A stretch of DNA of 64,000 nucleotides, from contig NZ_ABCG01000008.1 in NCBI RefSeq assembly GCF_000181515.1, forward strand, positions 84,253 to 148,252, in the 5' to 3' direction. The notes beneath the pieces are model-generated. The model searched no databases and was not told where the DNA came from. It was given only the letters and a program-made list of their open reading frames with translations. Below, in pieces: positions 36,949 to 45,263 of the stretch (within the stretch, counting starts at the first letter, position 1; each line of letters opens with the position of its first letter). Source of the stretch: Erythrobacter sp. SD-21 (GTDB taxonomy: Bacteria > Pseudomonadota > Alphaproteobacteria > Sphingomonadales > Sphingomonadaceae). The position numbers and the translations under genes were made by a program.

Positions 36949-38151
36949 TCAGCGAAGGTTCACCACATTGTCCGCTTCGGGGCGAACGCGGCTGCCGTCG
37001 TACAGGCTCGCCATTGGTTCGTCGGTGACGATAATGCGTTCGGCGGCGCCAAAGCCGTTGAAGTCGGTCTTCATCGCCGCGCCGTATGCGCCGAGCATGC
37101 CGATCTCGATGTAATCGCCAGCCTGGATGTCCTCGGGCAGGCCGAAGGGACCGGGCATGTAATCGGCGTCGTCGCAGGTCGGGCCGTAGAAGGCGAAGTC
37201 CATCTCCGGCTTGATGAGGTCGTCCTCCAACGCGCGGACCGGGAATTTCCATTCCACATGCGCGGCATCGAACAGCGCGCCATAAGCGCCGTCGTTGATG
37301 TAGAGTTCCTCGCCGCGACGCTTTTCCACCTTCACCACGAGGCTCGAGTATTCGGCGCACAGCGCGCGGCCGGGTTCGCACCACAGCTCGGCGTTATAGG
37401 CGATCGGCAGCGCGTAGAAATGCTGGTGGATGATCTTGAAGTAATCTTCCAGCGGCGGCGGCTCCATGCCCGGGTAAACGCTGGGGAAACCCCCACCTAC
37501 GTCGATCATGTCGATGACCACCGAAGCCTCCGCAATCGCGGCACGCGTGCGATCGAGAGCCTGCACATAGGCAAACGGGCTCATGGCCTGGCTGCCGACA
37601 TGGAAGCACACGCCCAGCCAGTCGGCATACTGGCGGGTTTCCTGTAGCAGCGCGGGCGCTTCGGTAAGGTCGCAACCGAACTTGGAGGCAAGGCTCAGCG
37701 CCGCGTGTTCGGACGAGACGCGCAGACGGACGCAAAGGCGCAGGTCGGTGGCGGCTTCGCCATCCTCGCCGCGGGTAGCCTCGACGATCTTCAGCAGTTC
37801 TTCGGACGAGTCGAGGCTGAAAGTCTTCACGCCGTGCTGGAAATAGGCTTCGCGGATCGCGCCGGGTGATTTGACAGGGTGCATGAAGCACAGCGTCGCA
37901 TCGGGCAGGACCGAACGGACCATGCGCACCTCTGCAATCGACGCGACGTCGTAATGCGTCACGCCGTTATCCCACAGGATCTGCACGAGATCGGGCGAAG
38001 GATTGGCCTTCACCGCGTAGAGCGATTTGCCCGGAAATTTCTCGACGAAGAAACGCGCTGCGCGCGCAGCGGCGTGCGGGCGGTTGAGGATAACAGGTTC
38101 GTCGGGCGCGAGCGCGCGAACTACGGACCGGGCGTCAGGAAAATGCTGCAA
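36949..38151 (-). CDS. Ornithine/lysine decarboxylase (fold type III PLP enzyme)
   Basis: Makes putrescine (or cadaverine). About 400 residues of the alanine-racemase-like fold: the PLP lysine in SLYAVKANPSPDLVQIL, FHVGSQAMSP, VIDMIDVGGGFPSVYPG, WCEPGRALCAEY and the substrate Cys in FYGPTCDDADYM. The start is TTG at 38151, chosen because AGGGGG lies 9 bases upstream; a TTG at 38196 would extend it. The upstream ORF in the leader ends inside this Shine-Dalgarno. With the next two enzymes of the locus it forms a spermidine pathway. Confidence 0.88.
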   Translation of the reverse strand: MQHFPDARSVVRALAPDEPVILNRPHAAARAARFFVEKFPGKSLYAVKANPSPDLVQILWDNGVTHYDVASIAEVRMVRSVLPDATLCFMHPVKSPGAIREAYFQHGVKTFSLDSSEELLKIVEATRGEDGEAATDLRLCVRLRVSSEHAALSLASKFGCDLTEAPALLQETRQYADWLGVCFHVGSQAMSPFAYVQALDRTRAAIAEASVVIDMIDVGGGFPSVYPGMEPPPLEDYFKIIHQHFYALPIAYNAELWCEPGRALCAEYSSLVVKVEKRRGEELYINDGAYGALFDAAHVEWKFPVRALEDDLIKPEMDFAFYGPTCDDADYMPGPFGLPEDIQAGDYIEIGMLGAYGAAMKTDFNGFGAAERIIVTDEPMASLYDGSRVRPEADNVVNLR

Positions 38152-38164
38152 CTCAAGGGACCCC

Positions 38165-38260
38165 CTAAACAGTCCTTGCGGACCATGAAACGACAAGCTG
38201 CCTTGCGGTTAGGAAGTCCCCTTGGGGCAGCAGGAGCGGCGCATATAAATCGTCGATCAT
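38165..38260 (-). CDS. Upstream ORF in the ornithine decarboxylase leader
   Basis: A 31-codon ORF from ATG 38260 (MIDDLYAPLLLPQGDFLTAR...) whose TAG at 38165-38167 overlaps the AGGGGG that serves the decarboxylase TTG 13 bases further on. It includes two AGG arginine codons, both in the repeat CCGCAAGG. The arrangement is that of a leader peptide, but no homologue is recognised and no ribosome binding site is clear. Confidence 0.45.
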   Translation of the reverse strand: MIDDLYAPLLLPQGDFLTARQLVVSWSARTV

Positions 38261-38296
38261 GAAACGCAAGTGAATATCGATGCGCTTGTCCGCAAG
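38174..38296 (-). promoter_or_regulatory. Repeat-rich leader of the decarboxylase gene
   Basis: The leader has CCTTGCGG (plus strand) at 38174-38181 and 38201-38208, and the complementary CCGCAAG at 38290-38296, so one upstream segment could pair with either of two downstream ones. A 9-base repeat CATGAAACG occurs at 38184-38192 and 38258-38266. CCCCTTGGGG (38218-38227) is a palindrome. Together these suggest alternative RNA folds, perhaps polyamine-responsive; this is inference. Confidence 0.4.
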
Positions 38297-38339
38297 TTTC
38301 AGCGGGGCGCGTCGGGCGTCTCGCAAGGTGGGCTGAGGC

Positions 38340-39518
38340 TTAGCTCAACCGGTCGCGGAAGGTGTCGTAACCGAACTCTTTCACCAGCTCGAGCTGGTCG
38401 GTTTCGCTGTCCCACATATAGATGCTGGGCAGTTGGACGCCGTTGAAGGTGTTGGTCTTCACCATCGAATAATGCGCCTGGTCGAGGAAGGCGAAACGCT
38501 TGCCGACCTCTGCCCCGCCCGGAATGCGATAGTCGCCGATGACGTCGCCCGCGAGGCAGGAGGGGCCGCCGATGCGCACTTCGGGCGTTTCGTGGTCGCT
38601 CGCTTCGCCGAGCATGGCGGGGCGGTAGGGCGCCTCGATCACGTCGGGCATATGGCAGGTCGCAGAAACGTCGGCGATGGCGACGGGCAGGCCGTTATAG
38701 CCGGTGTCGAGGATGGTGCCGACGAGAATGCCAGCATCGAGCGCGACGGCCTCGCCCGGTTCGAGGTATATCTCCGCGCCTGTGTCGTCCTTCGCGTCCT
38801 TGAGGAACTCGATCAGCTCCTCACGCTGGTAATCGGCGCGCGTGATGTGGTGGCCACCGCCCATGTTGATCCACTTCAGTTGCCCGAACCACGGCTCGAT
38901 CGCGTCGAACACGCGGTCCCAGGTCTGGATGAGCGGCTCGAGGTCCTGTTCGCACAGATTGTGGAAATGGATGCCCTCGACACCTTCCATGATTTCGGGC
39001 GTCAGCTGGTCGAGCGGGAAGCCGAGACGGCTGCCGGGGCTCGAAGGATCGTAACGCGGCACCTCGCCGGTCGGCACCTGCGGATTGATGCGCAGGCCGA
39101 CTTCGAAATCCTGACCCGACGCACGCGCGTTGTCGAGAATGAGCGCAGCGCGGCTCATCTGGCCGGGCGAATTGAAGATGACGTGGTCGGACAGGCGGCA
39201 GACCTCGTCCAGTTCCTCCGGCTTGTAGGCCGCGCAATAGGTGCTGATCTCGCCGTCGTAGAATTCGCTTGCCAGCCGCGCTTCCCAAAGGCCCGAAGTG
39301 CACACACCGTCGAGATATTCGCCTATAATCGGCGCAGCGCTCCACATGGAGAAGGCCTTGAGCGCGGAGAGCACCTTGATCTCCGCCTCGTCGCGGATGT
39401 CTGCCAGAATCTGGCAATTGGCGCGCAGCTTGGCCGCATCCACCACGAAGGCGGGGCTGTCGACACGGTTCAAATCGAATTGGGCAAAGGCGCCCGGATC
39501 GCCGGCTTTTGTTTCCAT
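38340..39518 (-). CDS. nspC: Carboxynorspermidine decarboxylase
   Basis: Removes the carboxyl group from carboxy(nor)spermidine to give (nor)spermidine. 392 residues of the fold type III PLP group, distinct from the neighbouring decarboxylase: SPAFVVDAAKLRANCQIL, the PLP lysine in VLSALKAFSMWSA, GIHFHNLCEQD, KWINMGGGHHIT, YLEPGEAVALDAG and CHMPDVIEAPYRP. It works after the saccharopine-dehydrogenase-like synthase encoded two genes upstream on the same strand. ATG at 39518. Confidence 0.93.
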   Translation of the reverse strand: METKAGDPGAFAQFDLNRVDSPAFVVDAAKLRANCQILADIRDEAEIKVLSALKAFSMWSAAPIIGEYLDGVCTSGLWEARLASEFYDGEISTYCAAYKPEELDEVCRLSDHVIFNSPGQMSRAALILDNARASGQDFEVGLRINPQVPTGEVPRYDPSSPGSRLGFPLDQLTPEIMEGVEGIHFHNLCEQDLEPLIQTWDRVFDAIEPWFGQLKWINMGGGHHITRADYQREELIEFLKDAKDDTGAEIYLEPGEAVALDAGILVGTILDTGYNGLPVAIADVSATCHMPDVIEAPYRPAMLGEASDHETPEVRIGGPSCLAGDVIGDYRIPGGAEVGKRFAFLDQAHYSMVKTNTFNGVQLPSIYMWDSETDQLELVKEFGYDTFRDRLS

Positions 39519-39564
39519 GGCAGCGCATCTAGGCGCGCCGGCCTCGATGCGAAAGGGGAAGATG

Positions 39565-40560
39565 TCAGTCGGCGTCCGCCTCCTCCACCCCGGCGCGGGA
39601 GAGGTCGAACTTGATCACCCGGTTCGCCTTGTTGTCGACCATATAAGCGCTGCCGTCGGGGCCGATGGCGACATCGTGGCCGAGGCTGGTACCAGTGTGC
39701 GGTTCGACGCCAGCGTCGAAAACGCGCTCGAGCCCGCCGTCGGCTCGGTAGATGCGCCCGATCGCCGTGTTGCGCCCTGCGCGGTCGCGTCCCTCGATCG
39801 CCAATACATAGCCGCTGCCGATGGGTTTCACCGCATAGGGATGGCCCGTCCCGTCCTGCCGCCACCGGGCGAGCGGTTCGCCGTCGAGCGAGAGAACCTG
39901 AACCCGCGCGTTTTCGCGGTCGGCGACGTAGATCCGCTCGCTATCGGCGGCGATGGCGTGGGGCAGGTTGAACTCGCCAGCGTCCTCGCCCTCCTTACCC
40001 CACTGCTCGAGGAAATTGCCCGCGCGGTCGAACACCATGATGCGACGGTTGAGATAGCCATCGGCCACCAGCACGCGGTCGCCGACAAAGGTTACGTCGG
40101 CGGGACGCCCGAAATGGCTTTCGTCCTGCCCGGTCTCGCCGCGCGTGCCCAGCACCAGTTCCTCGGCGCCCTCATGGGTGAAGCGCAGCACCTGTTCGCG
40201 CGCGACGTCGGTGATCCAGACTTTGTTGTCGCCATCGATGGAAAGGCCGTGCGGCATCACCAATTCGCCTGCGCCCCATTTGCTGAGCAGCTTGCCATTG
40301 GCGGCGAACATGAAGACGGTGGGTTCGGAGATCGGATCGGAGGGGAACGGCTGCGTCCATTCGCGCCCCGCGCGGTGCAGCACGAAGATATGCCCGTGGC
40401 TGTCGACATCGATGGCGGTGGGCTCGCCGAACACCGCGCTCTCGGGGATGTCGGGCCAGCTTTCGTCGATGGTGACCGGCGGAGCTTCCTCGCGCGCAGG
40501 CTTGCTGCCGCTGCAGGAGGATAGCGCCAGCGCAGCCGCAGCAAGGATCAGTCGACGCAC
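39565..40560 (-). CDS. NHL-repeat beta-propeller lipoprotein
   Basis: 331 residues. A lipoprotein signal (LILAAAALALSSC, lipobox LSSC) precedes an NHL-type beta-propeller with repeats such as PTAIDVDSHGHIFVLHR, PHGLSIDGDNKVWITDVAR, PADVTFVGDRVLVADGYLN, PHAIAADSERIYVADREN and GHDVAIGPDGSAYMVDNKAN. The repeats resemble peptidyl-alpha-hydroxyglycine alpha-amidating lyase propellers, but enzyme activity cannot be inferred. GTG at 40560 gives the signal peptide; it overlaps the previous gene by 13 bases. Confidence 0.82.
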   Translation of the reverse strand: MRRLILAAAALALSSCSGSKPAREEAPPVTIDESWPDIPESAVFGEPTAIDVDSHGHIFVLHRAGREWTQPFPSDPISEPTVFMFAANGKLLSKWGAGELVMPHGLSIDGDNKVWITDVAREQVLRFTHEGAEELVLGTRGETGQDESHFGRPADVTFVGDRVLVADGYLNRRIMVFDRAGNFLEQWGKEGEDAGEFNLPHAIAADSERIYVADRENARVQVLSLDGEPLARWRQDGTGHPYAVKPIGSGYVLAIEGRDRAGRNTAIGRIYRADGGLERVFDAGVEPHTGTSLGHDVAIGPDGSAYMVDNKANRVIKFDLSRAGVEEADAD

Positions 40561-40967
40561 AGCCCCGCCTCGATGGCGCCGTCCTCGACAATGCCGAAGC
40601 AGCCGAACAGGCGATCGTCGCGCTGGCAGATGCCGGTGACGGGCTCTCCGTGAGGTGCGCCAACCTGCCCTTCGGCGATGCAGCGGCCATCGCACTGGTC
40701 GCCATCGGTGCAGGCCTTGCCCGCGTCGGCATAGGGCGTGACGCAGAGTTCGGTCTGCGCCATTCCGCGCCTCTCGACCGTGCCGCCCTGCCCCTCGCAG
40801 GCGCGGCGGTCCTCGGCGGACATGGCGCCACCGGGGAGAGCAGGCATGCCTTGCGAAACGGTCGTCGTTTCGTCCACCGGTTCGCCCTGCTGGCCCGCTT
40901 CCGGCTCGGGCACGACGCACCCGGACAGGGCCAGCGGGGCAAGCAGGAGAAGACCGGTTAGCCGCAT
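40548..40967 (-). CDS. Cysteine-rich lipoprotein
   Basis: 139 residues starting MRLTGLLLLAPLALSGCVVP, a textbook lipoprotein signal. The mature part is acidic at first, then has about eight cysteines in short spacing (RRACEGQGG, TELCVTPY, GKACTDGDQCDGRCIAEG, TGICQRDDRLFGCFG, GLCVD), which probably form disulfides. Function unknown. Its ATG shares one base with the stop of the synthase upstream, and its 3' end overlaps the NHL gene, so it is embedded in the polyamine operon. Confidence 0.75.
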   Translation of the reverse strand: MRLTGLLLLAPLALSGCVVPEPEAGQQGEPVDETTTVSQGMPALPGGAMSAEDRRACEGQGGTVERRGMAQTELCVTPYADAGKACTDGDQCDGRCIAEGQVGAPHGEPVTGICQRDDRLFGCFGIVEDGAIEAGLCVD

Positions 40968-42178
40968 CAGAAGTCGACCGGGCCGTCCATTTCCTTCACC
41001 TGCCATGGCAGGCCGTGCTCGTTGAGCATGTCCATGAACGGATCGGGGTCCATCTCTTCCATGTTGAACACGCCGTCGCCCGACCACTTGCCGGTGACCA
41101 TCATGGCCGAACCGATCATAGCGGGCACGCCGGTGGTGTAGGAAACGGCTTGGTTGCCGGTTTCCTCGTAAGCGGCCTCGTGGCTGCAGATGTTGTTGAT
41201 GTAGAAGGTCTTCTCGCCCGATCCGTCGAGCGCTTCGCCGGTCGCGATCACGCCGATATTGGTGTTGCCCTTGGTCGTTTCGCCTAGGGTTTCGGGCTTG
41301 GGCAGCACGGCGGCGAGGAACTGCAGCGGGATGATGTCCTTGCCCTGATAACGGACCGGGTCGATCCGCGTCATGCCTACGTTCTGCAGCACGGTGAGGT
41401 GCTTGATGTACTCATCGCCGAAGGTCATCCAGAAGCGCGCGCGTTCGAGTTCCGGATTGAACTTGGCGAGGCTTTCCAGCTCCTCGTGATACATCATGTA
41501 CATGTTCTTGGGGCCTACGCCCTCGAAGTCGAATTCGACCTTCTTGCCCATTGCCGGGGTCTCGACGAACTCGCCATCTTCCCAGTGACGGGCGGGCGCG
41601 GTCACTTCGCGAATGTTGATTTCGGGGTTGAAGTTGGTGGCAAAGGCCTGCCCGTGGTCGCCGCCGTTGCAGTCGAGAATGTCGAGCTGGCGGATGGTCT
41701 TCAGCTTGTGTTTCTTCAGCCACATGGTGAAGACGCTGGTCACGCCCGGATCGAAGCCCGAACCCAGCAGCGCCATCAGGCCGGCATCCTTGAAACGGTC
41801 GTGATAGGCCCATTGCCAGTGGTATTCGAACTTGGCCTCATCCTTGGGCTCGTAGTTCGCGGTGTCGAGATAGCTTACGCCCGCCTCGAGGCAGGCGTCC
41901 ATGATCGGCAAGTCCTGATAGGGCAGCGCGAGATTCACTACGAGGCTCGGCTGCACCCTCTTGATGAGGTTGACCATCGCAGGTACTTCTTCAGCGTCGA
42001 TCTCGTAGGTCGAAATCTCCACGCCGGTGCGCTCCTTAACGCTTTTGGCGATGGCGTCGCACTTGGACTTGGTGCGGCTGGCGAGATGGATATCGGTGAA
42101 GATATCCTTGTTCATCGCCATCTTGTGAACGCAGACCGAGCTGACGCCGCCCGCACCGATGACCAAAACTGTCGACAT
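40967..42178 (-). CDS. Carboxynorspermidine synthase / saccharopine dehydrogenase family
   Basis: Probably joins putrescine (or diaminopropane) with aspartate semialdehyde to carboxy(nor)spermidine using NADPH. 403 residues: N-terminal Rossmann motif VLVIGAGGVSSVCVHKMA, then SRTKSKCDAIAKSV, NLALPYQDLPIMDACLEAGV and LMALLGSGFDPGVTSVF, which fits the bacterial carboxynorspermidine dehydrogenase group. The presence of nspC in the same strand group supports this over lysine-pathway saccharopine dehydrogenase. Confidence 0.9.
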   Translation of the reverse strand: MSTVLVIGAGGVSSVCVHKMAMNKDIFTDIHLASRTKSKCDAIAKSVKERTGVEISTYEIDAEEVPAMVNLIKRVQPSLVVNLALPYQDLPIMDACLEAGVSYLDTANYEPKDEAKFEYHWQWAYHDRFKDAGLMALLGSGFDPGVTSVFTMWLKKHKLKTIRQLDILDCNGGDHGQAFATNFNPEINIREVTAPARHWEDGEFVETPAMGKKVEFDFEGVGPKNMYMMYHEELESLAKFNPELERARFWMTFGDEYIKHLTVLQNVGMTRIDPVRYQGKDIIPLQFLAAVLPKPETLGETTKGNTNIGVIATGEALDGSGEKTFYINNICSHEAAYEETGNQAVSYTTGVPAMIGSAMMVTGKWSGDGVFNMEEMDPDPFMDMLNEHGLPWQVKEMDGPVDF

Positions 42179-42243
42179 GAAGAAACCTCGTATGTGAATT
42201 CGAATCTTGCGCGCCCTCTAGCGAAATGCACTAGGCTAGCCAA

Positions 42244-43203
42244 ATGGTCCGAGACGATATGAGAAAACCCACGCGGCAAGGCGTGCTGGACGCCGCTGCA
42301 TCGGTGGGCACGATCCTCCCTGCAACACCGCTGCTGCCGGTCGAGATCGGCGGAGTGTGCCTCCATGTGAAGGCGGAAAGCCTGCAGCCGGTGGGCGCGT
42401 TCAAGATCCGCGGCGGCTGGTGGCGGCTGTCCAACCTGTCGGACAAGGAAAAGGCGCACGGCGTGGTCGCGGTATCGTCGGGCAACCATGCGCAAGGCGT
42501 CGCCTGGGCCGCGCGGCGGCTGGGGATCGACGCGGCCATCGTGATGCCGCGCAACGCGCCCAAGGTAAAACTGGAAGCGACCCGCGCGCTGGGCGCCGAA
42601 ATCGTCCTCTACGACCGCCCCGGCGAAGACCGCGACGAAGTGGCATCGCGCGAGGTGGCGGCGCGCGGCGCGACGCTGGTGCACGCCTTTGGCGATCCGT
42701 GGGTGATCGAGGGACAGGGCAGTGCCGGTATCGAGATCGAACGTCAGCTCGGCCGCGCACCCTCGCGGCTGGTGGTGTGCTGCGGTGGCGGCGGCCTTGC
42801 CGCAGGACTCGCCCTCGCCTGCCCCGACAGCGCGATCCATGTGGTCGAGCCGCAGGGGTGGGACATGGTCGGACAGGCGCTGGCCTTGGGCGAAATCGTG
42901 CGCGTGGGCGACAATCCGCCCTCCACCATTTGCGACGCGCTCCAGCCCGATGCGACCAAGCCGATCAATCTCGCCGTCCTGCAGGACCGTGCCGAGCCGG
43001 GTGTGACAGTGACCGACCAAGAGGTTCGCGCAGCCCAGCGTTTCGCCTTCGCGCGTCTCAACCTCGTCGTCGAACCGGGCGGTGCGGCGGCGCTGGCGGC
43101 GGCGCTGGCGGGCAAGGTGCCGCTCGACGAGGACGCGGTGATCATGGTCACCGGCGGCAACACCGATGCGGATAGCTTTGCCGAGACTCTGCGCGCGAAT
43201 TGA
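42244..43203 (+). CDS. PLP-dependent threonine/serine dehydratase-like protein
   Basis: 319 residues of the fold type II PLP family. The PLP lysine is in PVGAFKIRGGWWRL (about residue 58), the SSGNHAQGVAWAARRLG loop follows, and the glycine phosphate-binding CCGGGGLAAGLAL is near 180. The C-terminal ACT domain of biosynthetic IlvA is missing, so it is a catabolic threonine/serine dehydratase or serine racemase type. ATG at 42244 is used; an ATG 15 bases later is possible. Divergent from the polyamine operon. Confidence 0.85.
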   Translation: MVRDDMRKPTRQGVLDAAASVGTILPATPLLPVEIGGVCLHVKAESLQPVGAFKIRGGWWRLSNLSDKEKAHGVVAVSSGNHAQGVAWAARRLGIDAAIVMPRNAPKVKLEATRALGAEIVLYDRPGEDRDEVASREVAARGATLVHAFGDPWVIEGQGSAGIEIERQLGRAPSRLVVCCGGGGLAAGLALACPDSAIHVVEPQGWDMVGQALALGEIVRVGDNPPSTICDALQPDATKPINLAVLQDRAEPGVTVTDQEVRAAQRFAFARLNLVVEPGGAAALAAALAGKVPLDEDAVIMVTGGNTDADSFAETLRAN

Positions 43204-43254
43204 CACCAGCCTGCGCGCAATTATCGTCGCAGCGCAGAAAAAGAGGGGAATTCC

Positions 43255-43713
43255 ATGCAGGCTCAATTGCTCGCACCGGCCGCCGTGCTCGTGCTCTGGT
43301 CGCTTATCATGCTTTACTGGATGGCGTTCACGCGCCTGCCCGCGCTCAAAAAACTGGGCGGCGGTGGCGGCCTGCGCGACGCCAAGCCCGGCGGGCGCGG
43401 ACAGGATCTCGAAGGCGTGATCCCCGACCAGGTGCAGTGGAAAGCGCACAACTACGCGCATTTGATGGAGCAGCCGACCATTTTCTACGCCGCCGTCCTG
43501 ATCCTTGCGGTCATGGGGCCGGGATCGTGGGATGTGCTACTCGCCTGGATCTATGTGGGCCTGCGCATCATCCATTCGGTCTATCAGGCGACGGTAAACG
43601 TCGTGAAGGTCCGCTTCCTGTTTTTCCTGTTGTCGAGCATCGCGCTTACCATCCTTGCCATTCGTGCGGTGATGGCGACGCTGTTCAACGACCCGACGCT
43701 TGTCGCAGCCTGA
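43255..43713 (+). CDS. MAPEG family membrane protein, copy 1
   Basis: 152 residues with four transmembrane helices. The family signature EQPTIFYAAVLILAV lies between helices 1 and 2, and LLAWIYVGLRIIHSVYQAT in the next segment. MAPEG proteins include glutathione transferases and prostaglandin synthases; bacterial members are poorly characterised. The gene begins after GAGGGGAA. A second copy follows 15 bases downstream, from an apparent tandem duplication. Confidence 0.88.
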   Translation: MQAQLLAPAAVLVLWSLIMLYWMAFTRLPALKKLGGGGGLRDAKPGGRGQDLEGVIPDQVQWKAHNYAHLMEQPTIFYAAVLILAVMGPGSWDVLLAWIYVGLRIIHSVYQATVNVVKVRFLFFLLSSIALTILAIRAVMATLFNDPTLVAA

Positions 43714-43728
43714 GCGGAGACCGAGATC

Positions 43729-44172
43729 ATGAACACAATAGCCGAATCCGCCATCCTCCAGCCGGTCGTCGTCCTGCTTGCCTGGACCATGGTCATGTGG
43801 GTCTGGATGTACGCAACCCGCATTCCTGCCATGAGCAAGGCCGGTATCCAGCCGGACGACGCGCGCCGCACCAAGGGGCTCGACGACGCCTTGCCTGCCG
43901 AAATCCAGTGGAAGGCCCACAATTATAACCATTTGCATGAGCAGCCGACCGTGTTCTACGCGGTTTGCCTGGTCTTGGCGATGGTCGGCTGGGGCGAAGG
44001 GATGAACGCGCTACTGGCGTGGATTTACGTCGGCCTCAGGATCAACCACTCGATCGTGCAGGTCACGGCGAACAAGGTGATGGTGCGCTTCGTGCTGTTC
44101 GCCCTGTCGAGCCTGGTGCTGATCGCGCTGATCTTCCACGCCGCGATCTGGGCGTTCGATATTCACTTTTAA
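43729..44172 (+). CDS. MAPEG family membrane protein, copy 2
   Basis: 147 residues, aligned end to end with the preceding gene: IQWKAHNYNHLHEQPTVFYA against VQWKAHNYAHLMEQPTIFYA, and LLAWIYVGLRINHSIVQVT against LLAWIYVGLRIIHSVYQAT. The loop between helix 1 and the signature has diverged (ARRTKGLDDALPAE). Both copies look intact. A hairpin between this gene and the convergent trxB may terminate both. Confidence 0.88.
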   Translation: MNTIAESAILQPVVVLLAWTMVMWVWMYATRIPAMSKAGIQPDDARRTKGLDDALPAEIQWKAHNYNHLHEQPTVFYAVCLVLAMVGWGEGMNALLAWIYVGLRINHSIVQVTANKVMVRFVLFALSSLVLIALIFHAAIWAFDIHF

Positions 44173-44176
44173 GGAC

Positions 44177-44205
44177 AACGGGACTCGTCAGAAGCGAGCC
44201 CCGTT
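44177..44205. terminator. Hairpin between convergent genes
   Basis: AACGGG-A-CTCG, a 7-base loop, then CGAG-C-CCCGTT: an 10-bp stem with one mismatch, placed between the stops of the second MAPEG gene and trxB. T-runs are short on both sides, so it may act as a weak bidirectional terminator. Confidence 0.55.
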
Positions 44206-44213
44206 CCCGATCG

Positions 44214-45197
44214 TTACTCCGCAGCCTCTGCCGCGTGGGCGTGGCCGTCAGCGTCGACTTCAAGGTTCGCAAGGAAGCGCTCCGCATCGAGCGCGGCCAT
44301 GCAGCCCATCCCCGCAGCGGTGACCGCCTGGCGGTAGACGTGATCGGTCACATCGCCAGCGGCGAAGACGCCGGGAATGTCGGTCTTGGGCGAACCCGCC
44401 TCGGTTAGGAGGTAACCCCCCTCGTCCATCGGCAGCTTGCCCTTGAACAGCTCGGTGGCCGGCGCGTGGCCGATGGCGACGAAGGCCCCGTCGGTTTCCA
44501 GCGTGCTGTCCTCGCTCGTCACCGTATCGCGCAGGTTGAGGCGGTGCAGCGCGCCGTTGTCGCCGGCCTCGAAGCTTTCGACCGTCTTGTTCCAGATCAC
44601 CGTGATCTTGGGGTGGTTGAGCAGGCGTTCCTGAAGAATCTTCTCGGCGCGCAGCTCGTCGCGGCGATGGATAAGCGTCACATCGTCGGAATGGTTGGTG
44701 AGGTAGAGCGCTTCCTCAACCGCGGTGTTACCACCGCCGATCACCGCGACCTTTTTGCCGCGATAGAAGAAGCCGTCACAGGTGGCGCAGGCCGACACGC
44801 CCTTGCCGCCTAGTTCCATTTCGCCCGGCACGCCCAGCCACTTGGCCTGCGCGCCGGTGCAGATCACCAGCACGTCGGCGATGTATTCGTCGCCGCTGTC
44901 GCCGATGGCCTTGAAGGGCGAGCCATTTGCAACGTCCACGTCCACGATGGTGTCCCACATCATGCGCGTGCCGACGTGCTCCGCTTGCTTCTGCATCTGC
45001 TCCATCAGCCAAGGGCCCTGAATCACATCGGCGAAGCCGGGATAGTTCTCGACATCGGTGGTGATGGTCAGCTGGCCGCCGGGCTGAAGGCCCTGCACGA
45101 CGATAGGCTCCATCATCGCGCGCGCGCCGTAAATGGCGGCGGAATAGCCAGCGGGGCCGGAGCCGATGATGAGCATCTTGGTGCGATGGGTAGCCAT
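44214..45197 (-). CDS. trxB: Thioredoxin reductase
   Basis: Reduces thioredoxin with NADPH. 327 residues: FAD motif IIGSGPAGYSAAIYGARA, redox pair in SACATCDGFFY (Cys-Ala-Thr-Cys, about residues 137-140), NADPH motif VAVIGGGNTAVEEALYL, and the C-terminal FAD contact GVFAAGDVTDHVYRQAVTAAG. ATG at 45197. A short acidic/His tail (DADGHAHAAEAAE) follows the core. Confidence 0.96.
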   Translation of the reverse strand: MATHRTKMLIIGSGPAGYSAAIYGARAMMEPIVVQGLQPGGQLTITTDVENYPGFADVIQGPWLMEQMQKQAEHVGTRMMWDTIVDVDVANGSPFKAIGDSGDEYIADVLVICTGAQAKWLGVPGEMELGGKGVSACATCDGFFYRGKKVAVIGGGNTAVEEALYLTNHSDDVTLIHRRDELRAEKILQERLLNHPKITVIWNKTVESFEAGDNGALHRLNLRDTVTSEDSTLETDGAFVAIGHAPATELFKGKLPMDEGGYLLTEAGSPKTDIPGVFAAGDVTDHVYRQAVTAAGMGCMAALDAERFLANLEVDADGHAHAAEAAE

Positions 45198-45263
45198 GGT
45201 CAAAGTCTCTTGGAGGGTATTGATGGGAAGGAAGTGGCTATATGGGGACTGGGTTCGCCAGAG

